Source: Candidatus Cloacimonadota bacterium
GTDB taxonomy: Bacteria > Cloacimonadota > Cloacimonadia > Cloacimonadales > Cloacimonadaceae
Assembly: GCA_029565595.1 (NCBI GenBank)
Contig: JAKQNV010000083.1
Location: forward strand, 1 to 38,818
DNA length: 38,818 nucleotides
Direction: 5' to 3'
In this document: one piece after another, positions 32,001-38,810 of the stretch
Layout: each line of letters starts with the position of its first letter
Numbering within the stretch: the stretch's first letter is position 1
Program-made: the position numbers and the translations under genes
Notes under the pieces: generated by a model
What the model saw: the letters and a program-made list of their open reading frames with translations, nothing else
Databases searched by the model: none
Told to the model about the DNA's origin: nothing

Positions 32001-32194
32001 TCGGAGCCTCCGGAAAAGAGATCAGGATGCCGATGGGAATCGTCAGCATCGGCGGTCTGCTCGTCTCGACATTTTTGACGCTGGTCATCATTCCCGCATT
32101 TTATTACTTGACGTCAAAACAACCCTCAGTCAAGATGCGCACAGACGGCGCTTCCCCGGATCGGACAGATTCTGCGGATGAGCCGATCGAGTAA
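29072..32194 (+). CDS. RND-family efflux permease with Ser-Asn at the usual TM4 Asp-Asp
   Basis: The 1040-residue protein has the full RND layout: TM1 (about 12-29), a large periplasmic loop, TM2-6 (about 335-535), a second periplasmic loop and TM7-12 (about 540-560 and 865-1025), with the amphipathic duplicate architecture of AcrB-type pumps. In TM4 the sequence reads G-I-L-V-S-N-S-V-V-V-I-E-N-I: Ser405-Asn406 replace the paired aspartates (AcrB Asp407/Asp408) that relay protons, and in TM10 V-V-N-N-A-I-L-L-L-D-Y has Asn925 in place of AcrB Lys940. Asp932 remains in TM10. It may use a different coupling route. It is the last pump gene, followed by a small barrel-like protein gene. Confidence 0.9.
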   Translation: MFLSDLSIERPVLVSMAILVFVVFGVLAYFNLPLNLMPDVNIPYVVIQTVYPGAGPSEVETQVTKKIEDAIATVSKMDYTQSYSLENVSIIMVAFKMGKNIDIANQEIKDLVDAIIRDLPADVDKPVIQKLNINTFPFMDIVLTGNMDGRALYDLAENKLKDRFQQIDGVAQVGLTGGNKRQIEVRLKDQVVFENKISLAQLMQILAAQNMDMPAGNFKRGTQEYSVRLKGQFDSVEKIEEADIPTAGGVKKLRDLAEIKDSYEEVRSRAIFFDVAKKKLQDNIVRISITNASDGNVVQISKELNKALPGIRDDLPAGASLDIIRDESTFIKDTVNDTFSNIWMGILLTGLILLLFLHDIRSTIIVALSMPISIISTLLFLQIAGFSFNMMTLIGITTSVGILVSNSVVVIENIFRHRDMGNTRREASARGTSEIAIAVLASTLTNIVVFIPIASMTSMVGQFFREFALTVTFATIFSLITAFSVTPMLAARIIPAGKHDNRFGLAFDRVFDRFSRFYKRFLGSVLSSKKHSRNIILATVLLLIVSFALVRIVGLELFPAMDQGTLTITVELPQGYNLDQTARVFTAINERLGRHKEIKHVITNLGSSGYVDTGTNIASSTVQLVDLKQRKLSSRELGDILTKELADVPNAKIKVSSQSSMMGDSSPIEFYLQGQSNERLEQVKNDVVKRIADVPGLINLDTSTRSGRSELTVVPNRAEMAAVGATVYDLALALRASVEGMVSTQYHEADNQYDIKLSLADEAVDSPDKISNLSVVVFGQSYLLSQLADVSFGPGTNKVIHRDRFKTVVVTGDVAEGGNMGDIISAINKKMEGYKYPEGYKLVWGGDAQVLSETVKDMVRTFILAVLLTYMLLAAILESLIQPVFIMGTVPLALIGVIFALLLTGQTLNIISMISIVMLVGIVVNNAILLLDYANIKRREGVSPHDALMQAGEAKLKPIIMSTLAIVIGMLPMALGVGASGKEIRMPMGIVSIGGLLVSTFLTLVIIPAFYYLTSKQPSVKMRTDGASPDRTDSADEPIE

Positions 32195-32215
32195 AAAAAC
32201 AAAGGACAAACAAAG

Positions 32216-32719
32216 ATGAAGAAACTTCTTGTAGTGCTCGTTCTGTTGATTGCGATCACCGCGGTCTTCGCCCAAGCGCGCCTTGAAAAAGGCAAGATGC
32301 AGGTCAATGCCGGCTTTGGTGTTTCCGGCTGGGGTGTCCCGATTTACGTCGGTGCGGATTATGGTGTTTACGATCTTGAAGGCAACCTTGGCAACATTAC
32401 CGCCGGCGGAGAACTTTCCTACCGGCATTGGAACTACAGCAATTACTATAAATACTCCATTATCGGGATTTCCGTCAACGGCAACTGGCACTTCGGGGAA
32501 CTGATCAACATGCCCAGCAAGGTCGACACCTATGCCGGCCTCAGCCTCGGCTACACCATTTGGTCGGCCAACCACGAGGGCCTGTCGTATGGCTCGGGCC
32601 TGTATTTCGCCGGTCAGGCAGGCGCCAGATATTTCTTTACGGATAAACTTGGCGCGCAGATCGAAGCCGGCGGCGGAACCGTTTCCGGCCTCAAACTCGG
32701 CATCACTTACAAGCTGTAA
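32216..32719 (+). CDS. small outer-membrane beta-barrel-like protein
   Basis: A 167-residue protein with a signal peptide (about 1-20, ending A-V-F-A-Q) and alternating Gly/aromatic beta strands (V-N-A-G-F-G-V-S-G-W-G, Y-A-G-L-S-L-G-Y-T-I-W, G-Q-A-G-A-R-Y-F-F). The last residues L-K-L-G-I-T-Y-K-L resemble the closing strand of small outer-membrane barrels (OmpX/OmpW-like or 'outer membrane beta-barrel' families). It follows the RND permease by 21 bases and may be co-transcribed. A strong terminator follows. The function is not known; association with the pump may be chance. Confidence 0.75.
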   Translation: MKKLLVVLVLLIAITAVFAQARLEKGKMQVNAGFGVSGWGVPIYVGADYGVYDLEGNLGNITAGGELSYRHWNYSNYYKYSIIGISVNGNWHFGELINMPSKVDTYAGLSLGYTIWSANHEGLSYGSGLYFAGQAGARYFFTDKLGAQIEAGGGTVSGLKLGITYKL

Positions 32720-32746
32720 TACACGGTTACATACCCATCAACTATC

Positions 32747-32779
32747 AAGCGCGTGGGATTTGCCTCACGCGCTTTTTTT
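32747..32779 (+). terminator. rho-independent terminator of the efflux operon
   Basis: AGCGCGTG (32748-32755) and CACGCGCT (32766-32773) form an 8-bp perfect stem with a 10-base loop, followed by seven T residues. It lies 28 bases after the barrel-protein stop codon and marks the end of the pump operon. Confidence 0.92.
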
Positions 32780-32823
32780 GTTAGTATATGGCTAAAAGGA
32801 TACTTGCAAACAAGGAAAGAAAC

Positions 32824-33054
32824 ATGATCAACAAAGAAACCCTGGAATCAATACTCGACAAAATACGCCCCGCCATTCAAGCCGATGGGGGAGATGTGGA
32901 ACTGGTCAATATCCGTGAGGACAACGTGGTCGAAGTTCGCCTCAAAGGCGCGTGCAACGGTTGTCCGATGGCGACGCTCACCCTCAAAGCGGGCATCGAA
33001 CGCATCATCAAAGAGGAATTGCCCGAGGTTAAGGAAGTGGTCTCGGTCGGGTGA
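32824..33054 (+). CDS. NifU C-terminal domain protein (Fe-S scaffold/carrier)
   Basis: The 76-residue protein is a stand-alone NifU-C (NFU) domain with A-D-G-G-D-V-E-L and the cluster-binding C-x2-C motif (Cys44, Cys47 in G-A-C-N-G-C-P-M-A). Such proteins assemble or deliver [4Fe-4S] clusters to client proteins; the ferredoxin-type proteins elsewhere in the window are possible clients. ATG 32824 has AAGGAAAG upstream and fits the conserved start; an earlier in-frame ATG at 32788 lies at the end of the terminator and is rejected. It ends 15 bases before the convergent secreted-protein gene. Confidence 0.93.
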   Translation: MINKETLESILDKIRPAIQADGGDVELVNIREDNVVEVRLKGACNGCPMATLTLKAGIERIIKEELPEVKEVVSVG

Positions 33055-33069
33055 TCGGGCCAGGAAGTG

Positions 33070-34347
33070 TTATTTTAACCTGACGATCCTGCCAGTGGCA
33101 CTGGCTCCGCCAGCGACCGCTTTGACCAGATAGACTCCGCTGGAGCAGTCCTGGCCATTTGCGTCCTTACCGTTCCAAATCAGGTTTTCGCCCTGGGGAA
33201 CCGTGTAGCCGATCAGTTTCCGGCCTTTAAGGTCGTAGATGCCGATTTCCACAGGTTCGCTTTTGGCGCTGTCCACAGTGACATTCACGCTGCCGGAGAA
33301 GGGTTGTGGCCACAGTTTGACCTTCAGGTTGGCCAGCGGCGGATTGAGCGGATCATCCGCGTCGGTGAAGGTTTCCCAAGAATAATCGGCTTTATAGCTA
33401 TCCTCCCAGTTTCCGGTGTAGTTGTCCTGTTCGATCATTTCCGAGATGTTTCCGCTTGAGTAATAATAGCTGTACCAGCTTTGAGCCACCCAGGACGGGG
33501 CGCTCCAGGTGGACCAATAAACATCGGTCAATTGGTTCCCGGCGTCCCAAGTGAAGGTGTTCCGGTTGTCATAAACCCAGGCCGCTCCGTCGTAGGTGCT
33601 GTAAATCTCTTCGGACATCATGCCCCAGAAGAAATTGTATTCCCAGATCCACTCATTCAGGTATTTGTAAAGGTAATACTCAAAATCCGCGGCGGTGCTC
33701 GTGTCGTCGGGATCATAAGCGACATCGGCTTTTTCGTCGTTCACCCAGCTGAGCGAATCGGAACAGACTTGCCAGGTCGAAACTGTCACCCGGCCTTGGG
33801 CGTCGGTCTGGTAAGTGTTTTTGTCAAAATAATCTTCGGTTCCGGTATAGCCCCATTCGTAGAGCGCCGAGACGTTGTTGCCGCTATAGAAGACGTGGTA
33901 GCGGGCTTCCGGGATGAGGGTTTTGGCGTCGACGTCGTAATAATAGGTATGCGTAAGGCGGTTTTGTGCGTCGTAGGTGCTGATGACCTTTTCCTGTAAA
34001 GTGTGCTGATCGTTATAGATGCTGTACATCCGGCGTTCGGTCGATTTGCCGGCGGAGTTGCGCGTGAACTGGTATGAGCGGCTGTCCCACCACGAATTGT
34101 CCACCCAACCGTAGATGCGCAGTGAATCGACCCAGGAGCCGTGGATGGGATTATAATAGAAATGGTACTTCTCGATCGGGACCCAGGAGCCTTCGTCGTA
34201 GTAATAATCGGTATATTCGGTCAACCGGTAGGCCCGGTTGTTGGTCAGAAGCGGGAAGGGGCGCTTTCCGGATGTGTTTTGGAACGGCCTGGCTGCCAGT
34301 AACAGCGGAACAGCGAACAAAACAAGTAAAAAGAGCGACTTTTTCAT
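33070..34347 (-). CDS. secreted protein with YD-like repeats and type-A sorting/FlgD-like C-terminal domain
   Basis: With ATG 34347, five bases after a perfect AAGGAGGT, the protein is 425 residues and starts with a signal peptide (about 1-18). The middle (about 40-330) is very rich in Tyr, Trp and Asp with repeated patterns such as Y-D-A-Q-N-R-L-T-H-T-Y-Y-Y-D and T-W-D-A-G-N-Q-L-T-D-V-Y-W that resemble YD/RHS-type or beta-hairpin repeats. The final ~85 residues (K-L-W-P-Q-P-F-S-G-S-V-N-V, I-G-I-Y-D-L-K-G-R, W-N-G-K-D-A-N-G, S-G-V-Y-L-V-K) form the same kind of C-terminal domain as in the C25 protease. It should be exported to the surface. The role is unknown; adhesion or carbohydrate contact are guesses. 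Confidence 0.8.
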   Translation of the reverse strand: MKKSLFLLVLFAVPLLLAARPFQNTSGKRPFPLLTNNRAYRLTEYTDYYYDEGSWVPIEKYHFYYNPIHGSWVDSLRIYGWVDNSWWDSRSYQFTRNSAGKSTERRMYSIYNDQHTLQEKVISTYDAQNRLTHTYYYDVDAKTLIPEARYHVFYSGNNVSALYEWGYTGTEDYFDKNTYQTDAQGRVTVSTWQVCSDSLSWVNDEKADVAYDPDDTSTAADFEYYLYKYLNEWIWEYNFFWGMMSEEIYSTYDGAAWVYDNRNTFTWDAGNQLTDVYWSTWSAPSWVAQSWYSYYYSSGNISEMIEQDNYTGNWEDSYKADYSWETFTDADDPLNPPLANLKVKLWPQPFSGSVNVTVDSAKSEPVEIGIYDLKGRKLIGYTVPQGENLIWNGKDANGQDCSSGVYLVKAVAGGASATGRIVRLK

Positions 34348-34398
34348 CGGACACCTCCTTGCGGTGCTAGATTCCACCAAGTCTTTTTCAGCGAGCGC

Positions 34399-34415
34399 TG
34401 TCAAGCGATATTTTC
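34399..34415 (-). promoter_or_regulatory. GAARATATCGCTTGACR motif, copy A
   Basis: On the minus strand the site reads GAAAATATCGCTTGACA, 51 bases before the secreted-protein start, with a perfect TTGACA that could be a -35 box. Seven A residues and a T lie 25 bases upstream of the ATATCGC core, as in copy B. No good -10 box follows at 17 bases. Confidence 0.5.
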
Positions 34416-34502
34416 GCCGGAAGCCTCTTCGGGAGTATTTTTTTGTTGTGGAAAGTCCTGCCGCCTCTCCGCCCTTTTTTCCTTGTGAAATGCCACTTTC
34501 CA

Positions 34503-34549
34503 ACTTCCCGCCGACTTCCCGTATCTGCCACGGGAAGTTATGGGGAAGT
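34503..34549. repeat. symmetric four-copy ACTTCCC/GGGAAGT array
   Basis: ACTTCCC occurs at 34503-34509 and 34514-34520, and its complement GGGAAGT at 34532-34538 and 34543-34549. Both direct pairs are 11 bases apart and all four are symmetric about 34526. The inner pair extends to a 9-bp perfect hairpin (ACTTCCCGT/ACGGGAAGT). It sits in the 260-bp gap between gltX and the downstream secreted-protein gene. It has no T run, so an operator or RNA element is likelier than a terminator. Confidence 0.6.
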
Positions 34550-34607
34550 ATTCGCGAAGCTCTGGGGCGGCAAGAAAGGGCGGTGTCAGGTTTGAAAGTA
34601 TCCGGAG

Positions 34608-36041
34608 TTAACTCCGCAATGCCTCCCGCAGCAGTTCGTGGATGCGGGGAAGTCCGAGAATGGCAAAAATGGTCGGCAGATCCGGTCCGTGGGGCTGATG
34701 GAGCAAGGCGCTGCGCAACGGGGTGTAATAATCCTTGCCCTTGATCCCCAGTTCGGCCATTCCGGCCTTGACCAGGGCGTCGAGTTCCGCTTTTTCCAAA
34801 ATACCTTCGCGCGGCAAATGCTCCACATACCAGTGCAGTACGCTCTGGGATTGCGGCGAGGCCAGGATTTCCGCCTCTTCTGCTGTCAAGGGAGCGGGGG
34901 AGAGGAACATTTTGCTGTAGGCGGCGATCTCCGGAAGCAGTGTACAGCGTTCGCGCGCTGCGGTGACGATCGTTCGCAGTATGCCCGGATCTGGCAGGGA
35001 AATTCCACCTTTTTCAAACCAGGGCAAGGCTTGGCGGATTACCTCATCCAGCGGAAGTTTGCGCAGGTATATGCCGTTCATCCAGTCCAGTTTGGTCAGA
35101 TCGAAGACGGCTCCGGCTTTGTTGACGCGCTCCAGCGAAAATTCGCGGCAGAGCTCCTCCAGCGAGTAGATCTCGCGGTCGTCCGCGCCGTGCCAGCCCA
35201 AGAGCGCTACGAAATTAAGCAGCGCTTCCTTCAGATAGCCTTTTTCCAGGTAAGATTCCACGGAAACGTCGTTCATGCGCTTGCTGAGTTTGCTGCGGTC
35301 AGGATTAAGGATCAGCGGCAGATGCACCCACTTGGGCGGCTCCCAACCCAGGCATTCGTAAAGCCAAAGGTGTTTGGGAGTGCTGGAAAGCCACTCTTCG
35401 CCCCTGATCACATGCGAGATCTTCATGTAATGATCGTCCACGACGGCCGCCAAATGGTAGGTGGGAAAGCCGTCGGACTTTAGTAAAACCTGGTCGTCGG
35501 ACTGCGAGGTGTTCATCTCCACCTGGCCGCGGATGATGTCGTCGAAGCGGAAACGTCTCTGGTCAGGCATTTTGAGACGGATCACATGGGCTTCGCCGCG
35601 TTCCAATCTGGCTTGGACTTCTTCCCGGGAAAGGTGCAGGCAGCGGCGGTCGTATTTGACGAATTCGCCCCGGGACAGCTGTTCCGAGCGCATTTGCGCC
35701 AATGTATCCGGCGAACAGAAACAGGGGTAGGCGTCCCCGGAATCCAGCAGGCGCCGCACTTCGCAGCGGTAGATCTCCAGCCGTTCGGATTGCACGTAGG
35801 GGCCGTAAGCTCCGCCGGTGAGCGGGCCTTCGTCGATATCCAAGCCCAGCCTGTGCAGGGAGCCGATCAGGTTTTCGATCGCGCCCGGAACGATCCTGGA
35901 GCGGTCGGTGTCCTCGATGCGGAGGATGAAAGTGCCGCCGGTGTGGCGGGCAAAAAGATAATCGTAAAGCGCTGTGCGCAGCCCTCCCAGATGTAAAAAG
36001 CCGGTGGGGCTTGGCGCGAAACGGACACGGACTTCTCTCAT
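34608..36041 (-). CDS. gltX: glutamyl-tRNA synthetase
   Basis: The 477-residue class-I synthetase starts M-R-E-V-R-V-R-F-A-P-S-P-T-G with the HIGH-type motif H-L-G-G at 17-20 and the KMSKS-type loop K-L-S-K-R at 251-255. A zinc-site pattern is present (Cys107, Cys109, Cys134) between the two halves of the catalytic domain, and the helical anticodon-binding domain fills the C-terminal ~150 residues. It charges tRNA-Glu and, if non-discriminating, also tRNA-Gln; this cannot be told here. GGGAGA precedes the ATG. It is the last gene of the maf-amidohydrolase-unknown-gltX run on the minus strand, 21 bases after the unknown gene. Confidence 0.96.
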   Translation of the reverse strand: MREVRVRFAPSPTGFLHLGGLRTALYDYLFARHTGGTFILRIEDTDRSRIVPGAIENLIGSLHRLGLDIDEGPLTGGAYGPYVQSERLEIYRCEVRRLLDSGDAYPCFCSPDTLAQMRSEQLSRGEFVKYDRRCLHLSREEVQARLERGEAHVIRLKMPDQRRFRFDDIIRGQVEMNTSQSDDQVLLKSDGFPTYHLAAVVDDHYMKISHVIRGEEWLSSTPKHLWLYECLGWEPPKWVHLPLILNPDRSKLSKRMNDVSVESYLEKGYLKEALLNFVALLGWHGADDREIYSLEELCREFSLERVNKAGAVFDLTKLDWMNGIYLRKLPLDEVIRQALPWFEKGGISLPDPGILRTIVTAARERCTLLPEIAAYSKMFLSPAPLTAEEAEILASPQSQSVLHWYVEHLPREGILEKAELDALVKAGMAELGIKGKDYYTPLRSALLHQPHGPDLPTIFAILGLPRIHELLREALRS

Positions 36042-36062
36042 GTCAATATTCTCCCGGTGGTG

Positions 36063-36608
36063 TCAGCTTCCTTTACTGATCCGGACGCGTTCGGCGTGCC
36101 AAACCACGCGGTAATGCGGATCGTAAAGGCGTTTGTAGATTTCGGAGTGGCTGGGCAGCAGTTCCCGGTGCAGGCAGGTATCGATCATTTCGTATTCTTC
36201 GGGCAGGGGATTGATGTACATTAATAAGAGCGGCAACGCCTTTTCCCAGGTTTGGCGCCACTTTTCGCTGTCGATGCCGTTCTGGAGGCGGGAGGCGAGG
36301 ATGCTATTTGTAAGTGTTTGGACGGTTTCATCGCCTCTGTCCAGCGCAGTCAGATTGATGCGGTAAAAACCTTGTCCGCAGCCCAAATCCTGCCAGGTTA
36401 TTCCCTCGCTGCGGGTCAGAAATTTGAGTTCCCCGCGCAGGTTTTCGGAAATTTTTTCAGGGTCGGGATCCATGTGGGTCGGCCCGTAACAGGCCTGGTT
36501 GAGCAGTTTGAAAAGGTCCGCCAACCGGGCTTGGGGATGTTTTTCCAACTCCGTTTGCAGGATGCTCTCGATTTCCGCTAGGCTGAAATTCGGCTCAACC
36601 GGCGGCAT
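36063..36608 (-). CDS. conserved-looking cytoplasmic protein of unknown function
   Basis: A 181-residue soluble protein with no signal peptide or membrane segment. Notable patterns are L-L-N-Q-A-C-Y-G-P-T-H-M (about 35-46), F-Y-R-I-N-L-T-A-L-D (about 81-90) and a C-terminal Y-D-P-H-Y-R-V-V-W-H-A-E-R (about 161-173). I have a vague memory of similar proteins with 'QA-fGpgH' and 'HPaYRVV' patterns in anaerobes, but cannot name a family or reaction. Its start overlaps the amidohydrolase end by 14 bases and gltX follows after 21 bases, so it is likely expressed with both. Confidence 0.7.
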   Translation of the reverse strand: MPPVEPNFSLAEIESILQTELEKHPQARLADLFKLLNQACYGPTHMDPDPEKISENLRGELKFLTRSEGITWQDLGCGQGFYRINLTALDRGDETVQTLTNSILASRLQNGIDSEKWRQTWEKALPLLLMYINPLPEEYEMIDTCLHRELLPSHSEIYKRLYDPHYRVVWHAERVRISKGS

Positions 36609-38067
36609 AGACGATGTTTCCGTTACGGAAGATCAATAGAGTTTTGGAGGCCTGATAGTCGAAAGGCGCGGTAAAATCGGTGTCCATGACGCTGAGATCG
36701 GCGACAAATCCGGGCGCTATCTTGCCCAGAACACTCTGTTCCTGTGCCAGCCAGGCGTTGTTATCCGTGTACATTTCGATCGCTTCATAGAACCGCAGCC
36801 TTTCATCCTGATTGTGGTGGTTCATCGCCGCGTGGAGCGACATTCCGATGTTCAGCGGGGTCACGTACCAATCGCTGGAGCCGCAGATCCGCACTTCGGC
36901 TTTGTAGAAAGAAGCAAAACGGTTCATCTGGCGGGCGCGTTCCACACCCAGCCTTTGCGCGTAAAATCCATCGTCTCCACCCCAAAGCAGGTCAAAAGCG
37001 GGCTGCATCACGGGAACTGCACCGGAGGCGGCGATCTCGGCCACAAGGGGATCCGGGGTCATTTCGCAATGGATGAGCTGGTGCCGTCTGGCCCGGACTT
37101 CATCTTTGTCCAAATGGGCGTAGGCACTGTTGATTTGCCTGATCGCGGCGTCGCCGATACAATGCACGCAGATCTGGAGTCCGTGGCTGTGAGCTTCGGC
37201 CGCGAACTCGCGCCAGAAGAGATCCGAATGGTAGAGATTGCCTGAGGTGGCCGCATCTGCGTATTTTTTTGAGAGGCCGGCTGTGTGGGAACCGATAGAG
37301 CCGTCGGCCAAAATGCAGCCGCCGATCCTGGTGGCGCCAAGTTCCAGGGCACCCCGGATATCGAAACTTTGGGGATAAGGCTCAAAGGCGACGGGAAAAT
37401 CGTTTAAATGGTCGCGCAGCAGTTTGTAATGCTGGTTGCTGTGTTCGGCATCGCCGACCATAGTGTGGATACGGGTGAAACCTCCCCGCAAAGCGGCGCG
37501 GGCAGCGGCGTGGTAGGCTTTGAGGATCGTTTCTTCTGAGCAGCTGTCCTGCAGCCAGTTCACAGCATGGTCATTATCCGCGCCGGTCAGGACTTCTTCC
37601 GGGGAATTAAGTCCCGTCACGCTTTGCCGGGCCTTGGAGTTTAAAATGCAGGAATGGCCGTCGATCCGACGCAGGAGGAGTTTGCTGTCCGGACATACAG
37701 CGTCCAGCTCTTTGACGTTCGGGAAGCGTTTTTCGCGGATCTTGCCTTCGTCGAAGCGCCAGGCGAAGATGATCTCCCCGCCTTGTTTGGCCGCTTCGGA
37801 CAGCAGGTTTAGAATCTCGTCCAGGCTGGAGCAGGCGGAAAGGTCAACCCCGTCCTGGTAGAGGCCTCCGGAAAAACTGTGGGTGTGGGCGTCGATAAAG
37901 CCGGGATAGACATAGGCTCCCTTCAGGTCGATCCTTTCCAGGTCAGGAAACCCGGGTAGCGGATTGGACGGGATGTTGACGATCCTGTCACCGTCGATAA
38001 GCAGGCTGGTGAAGATGTTGTTAAAGCCTCCGTCAATATAGAAGTGCGCGTTATGTAAGAGTTTCAT
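36595..38067 (-). CDS. YtcJ-like metal-dependent amidohydrolase
   Basis: The 490-residue protein has the amidohydrolase-3/YtcJ pattern: a small N-terminal beta domain, G-F-I-D-A-H-T-H-S (His61 and His63 metal ligands), I-D-G-H-S-C-I-L-N-S (His138), A-D-G-S-I-G-S-H-T-A (about 254-263), V-H-C-I-G-D-A-A-I (His302), H-C-E-M (His333) and G-S-S-D-W (an Asp near 397), closing with the returning beta strands. Family members hydrolyse N-substituted formamides or related amides; the substrate is not predictable. It overlaps maf by 17 bases at its start and the unknown gene by 14 at its end, so it sits in a tight operon. Confidence 0.88.
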   Translation of the reverse strand: MKLLHNAHFYIDGGFNNIFTSLLIDGDRIVNIPSNPLPGFPDLERIDLKGAYVYPGFIDAHTHSFSGGLYQDGVDLSACSSLDEILNLLSEAAKQGGEIIFAWRFDEGKIREKRFPNVKELDAVCPDSKLLLRRIDGHSCILNSKARQSVTGLNSPEEVLTGADNDHAVNWLQDSCSEETILKAYHAAARAALRGGFTRIHTMVGDAEHSNQHYKLLRDHLNDFPVAFEPYPQSFDIRGALELGATRIGGCILADGSIGSHTAGLSKKYADAATSGNLYHSDLFWREFAAEAHSHGLQICVHCIGDAAIRQINSAYAHLDKDEVRARRHQLIHCEMTPDPLVAEIAASGAVPVMQPAFDLLWGGDDGFYAQRLGVERARQMNRFASFYKAEVRICGSSDWYVTPLNIGMSLHAAMNHHNQDERLRFYEAIEMYTDNNAWLAQEQSVLGKIAPGFVADLSVMDTDFTAPFDYQASKTLLIFRNGNIVYAAG

Positions 38068-38683
38068 TGGCAGCCTCCTGATCTGGTATATCTAAAGCGT
38101 TAGATTTGAACATATCGGTTATCATCTTGTAAAACAGATGGATAGGGAATCCCATTACGTTGAAGTAGCAACCCTGGATCCGTTTGACGAACTGCGAGCC
38201 GAAGCCCTGGATGCCATAGGCGCCGGCTTTGTCCAGCGGTTCTTTGGTGGCGATGTATGTTTGGATCTCCTGGTCGCCAAGCGTGGCGAATTCCACCTGG
38301 CTGCGTTCGTAACGGCAAACGCATTGGGCCTGCCAGCAAACGCAAACGCCCGTGTAAACTTTGTGGGTGCGGCCTGAGAGGTCGCGCAAGAAATCCGCGG
38401 CCTGTCCGGCGCTTTCGGGTTTTCCGTAGATTCTGCCGTCCAGTACGACGATGGTGTCCGCACCTATGACAACCGTGTCCGGATCCATTTTTCCGGCGAT
38501 GGCCAGGGCCTTTGTTTTGGCGTGATGCATAGCCTGGACGTAGGGCGCTTCGTCAGAAATGGGTTCGTGGATCCGCGAAGGAATTACCAGCGGGGCCAGA
38601 CCAAGCATTTTAAACAGCGCCTTGCGCCGCGGACTGGCGGAGGCAAGGACGATTTTCCGGTCTTTCAGATAGGTGTGCAACAT
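38051..38683 (-). CDS. maf: Maf-family nucleoside triphosphate pyrophosphatase
   Basis: The 210-residue protein shows the Maf signatures L-A-S-A-S-P-R-R (13-20), the catalytic Asp76 in G-A-D-T-I-V, D-G-R-I-Y-G-K-P, and K-A-G-A-Y-G-I-Q-G. Maf proteins hydrolyse dTTP/UTP or modified nucleotides to monophosphates and help clean the nucleotide pool; overexpression affects septation in Bacillus. The substrate class cannot be told here. It is first in the minus-strand run with the amidohydrolase, overlapping it by 17 bases. The C-terminus is about 15 residues longer than in typical Maf proteins. Confidence 0.94.
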   Translation of the reverse strand: MLHTYLKDRKIVLASASPRRKALFKMLGLAPLVIPSRIHEPISDEAPYVQAMHHAKTKALAIAGKMDPDTVVIGADTIVVLDGRIYGKPESAGQAADFLRDLSGRTHKVYTGVCVCWQAQCVCRYERSQVEFATLGDQEIQTYIATKEPLDKAGAYGIQGFGSQFVKRIQGCYFNVMGFPIHLFYKMITDMFKSNALDIPDQEAANETLT

Positions 38684-38770
38684 AAGATATTCTCTCAGGC
38701 CAAACCTCGACAGAGGCCGAATCAGTCAACTAAAATTCTCCCCAGCGAAAAAAAGGCTTGCCTGAAAAGC

Positions 38771-38798
38771 CATGTTCGTAAAATCATGTTCTTATGAT
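38771..38798. repeat. 14-bp tandem repeat in the right-edge gap
   Basis: CATGTTCGTAAAAT (38771-38784) and CATGTTCTTATGAT (38785-38798) are adjacent direct repeats with three mismatches, in the AT-rich gap upstream of maf and of a probable plus-strand gene beyond the edge. They could be operator half-sites. Confidence 0.35.
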
Positions 38799-38810
38799 AA
38801 AATATCTGTT

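Noticed and set aside
33070-34503. Longer 477-residue start for the secreted YD-repeat protein
   Set aside because: ATG 34347 has a perfect AAGGAGGT and a signal peptide; the extension would cover the promoter motif.
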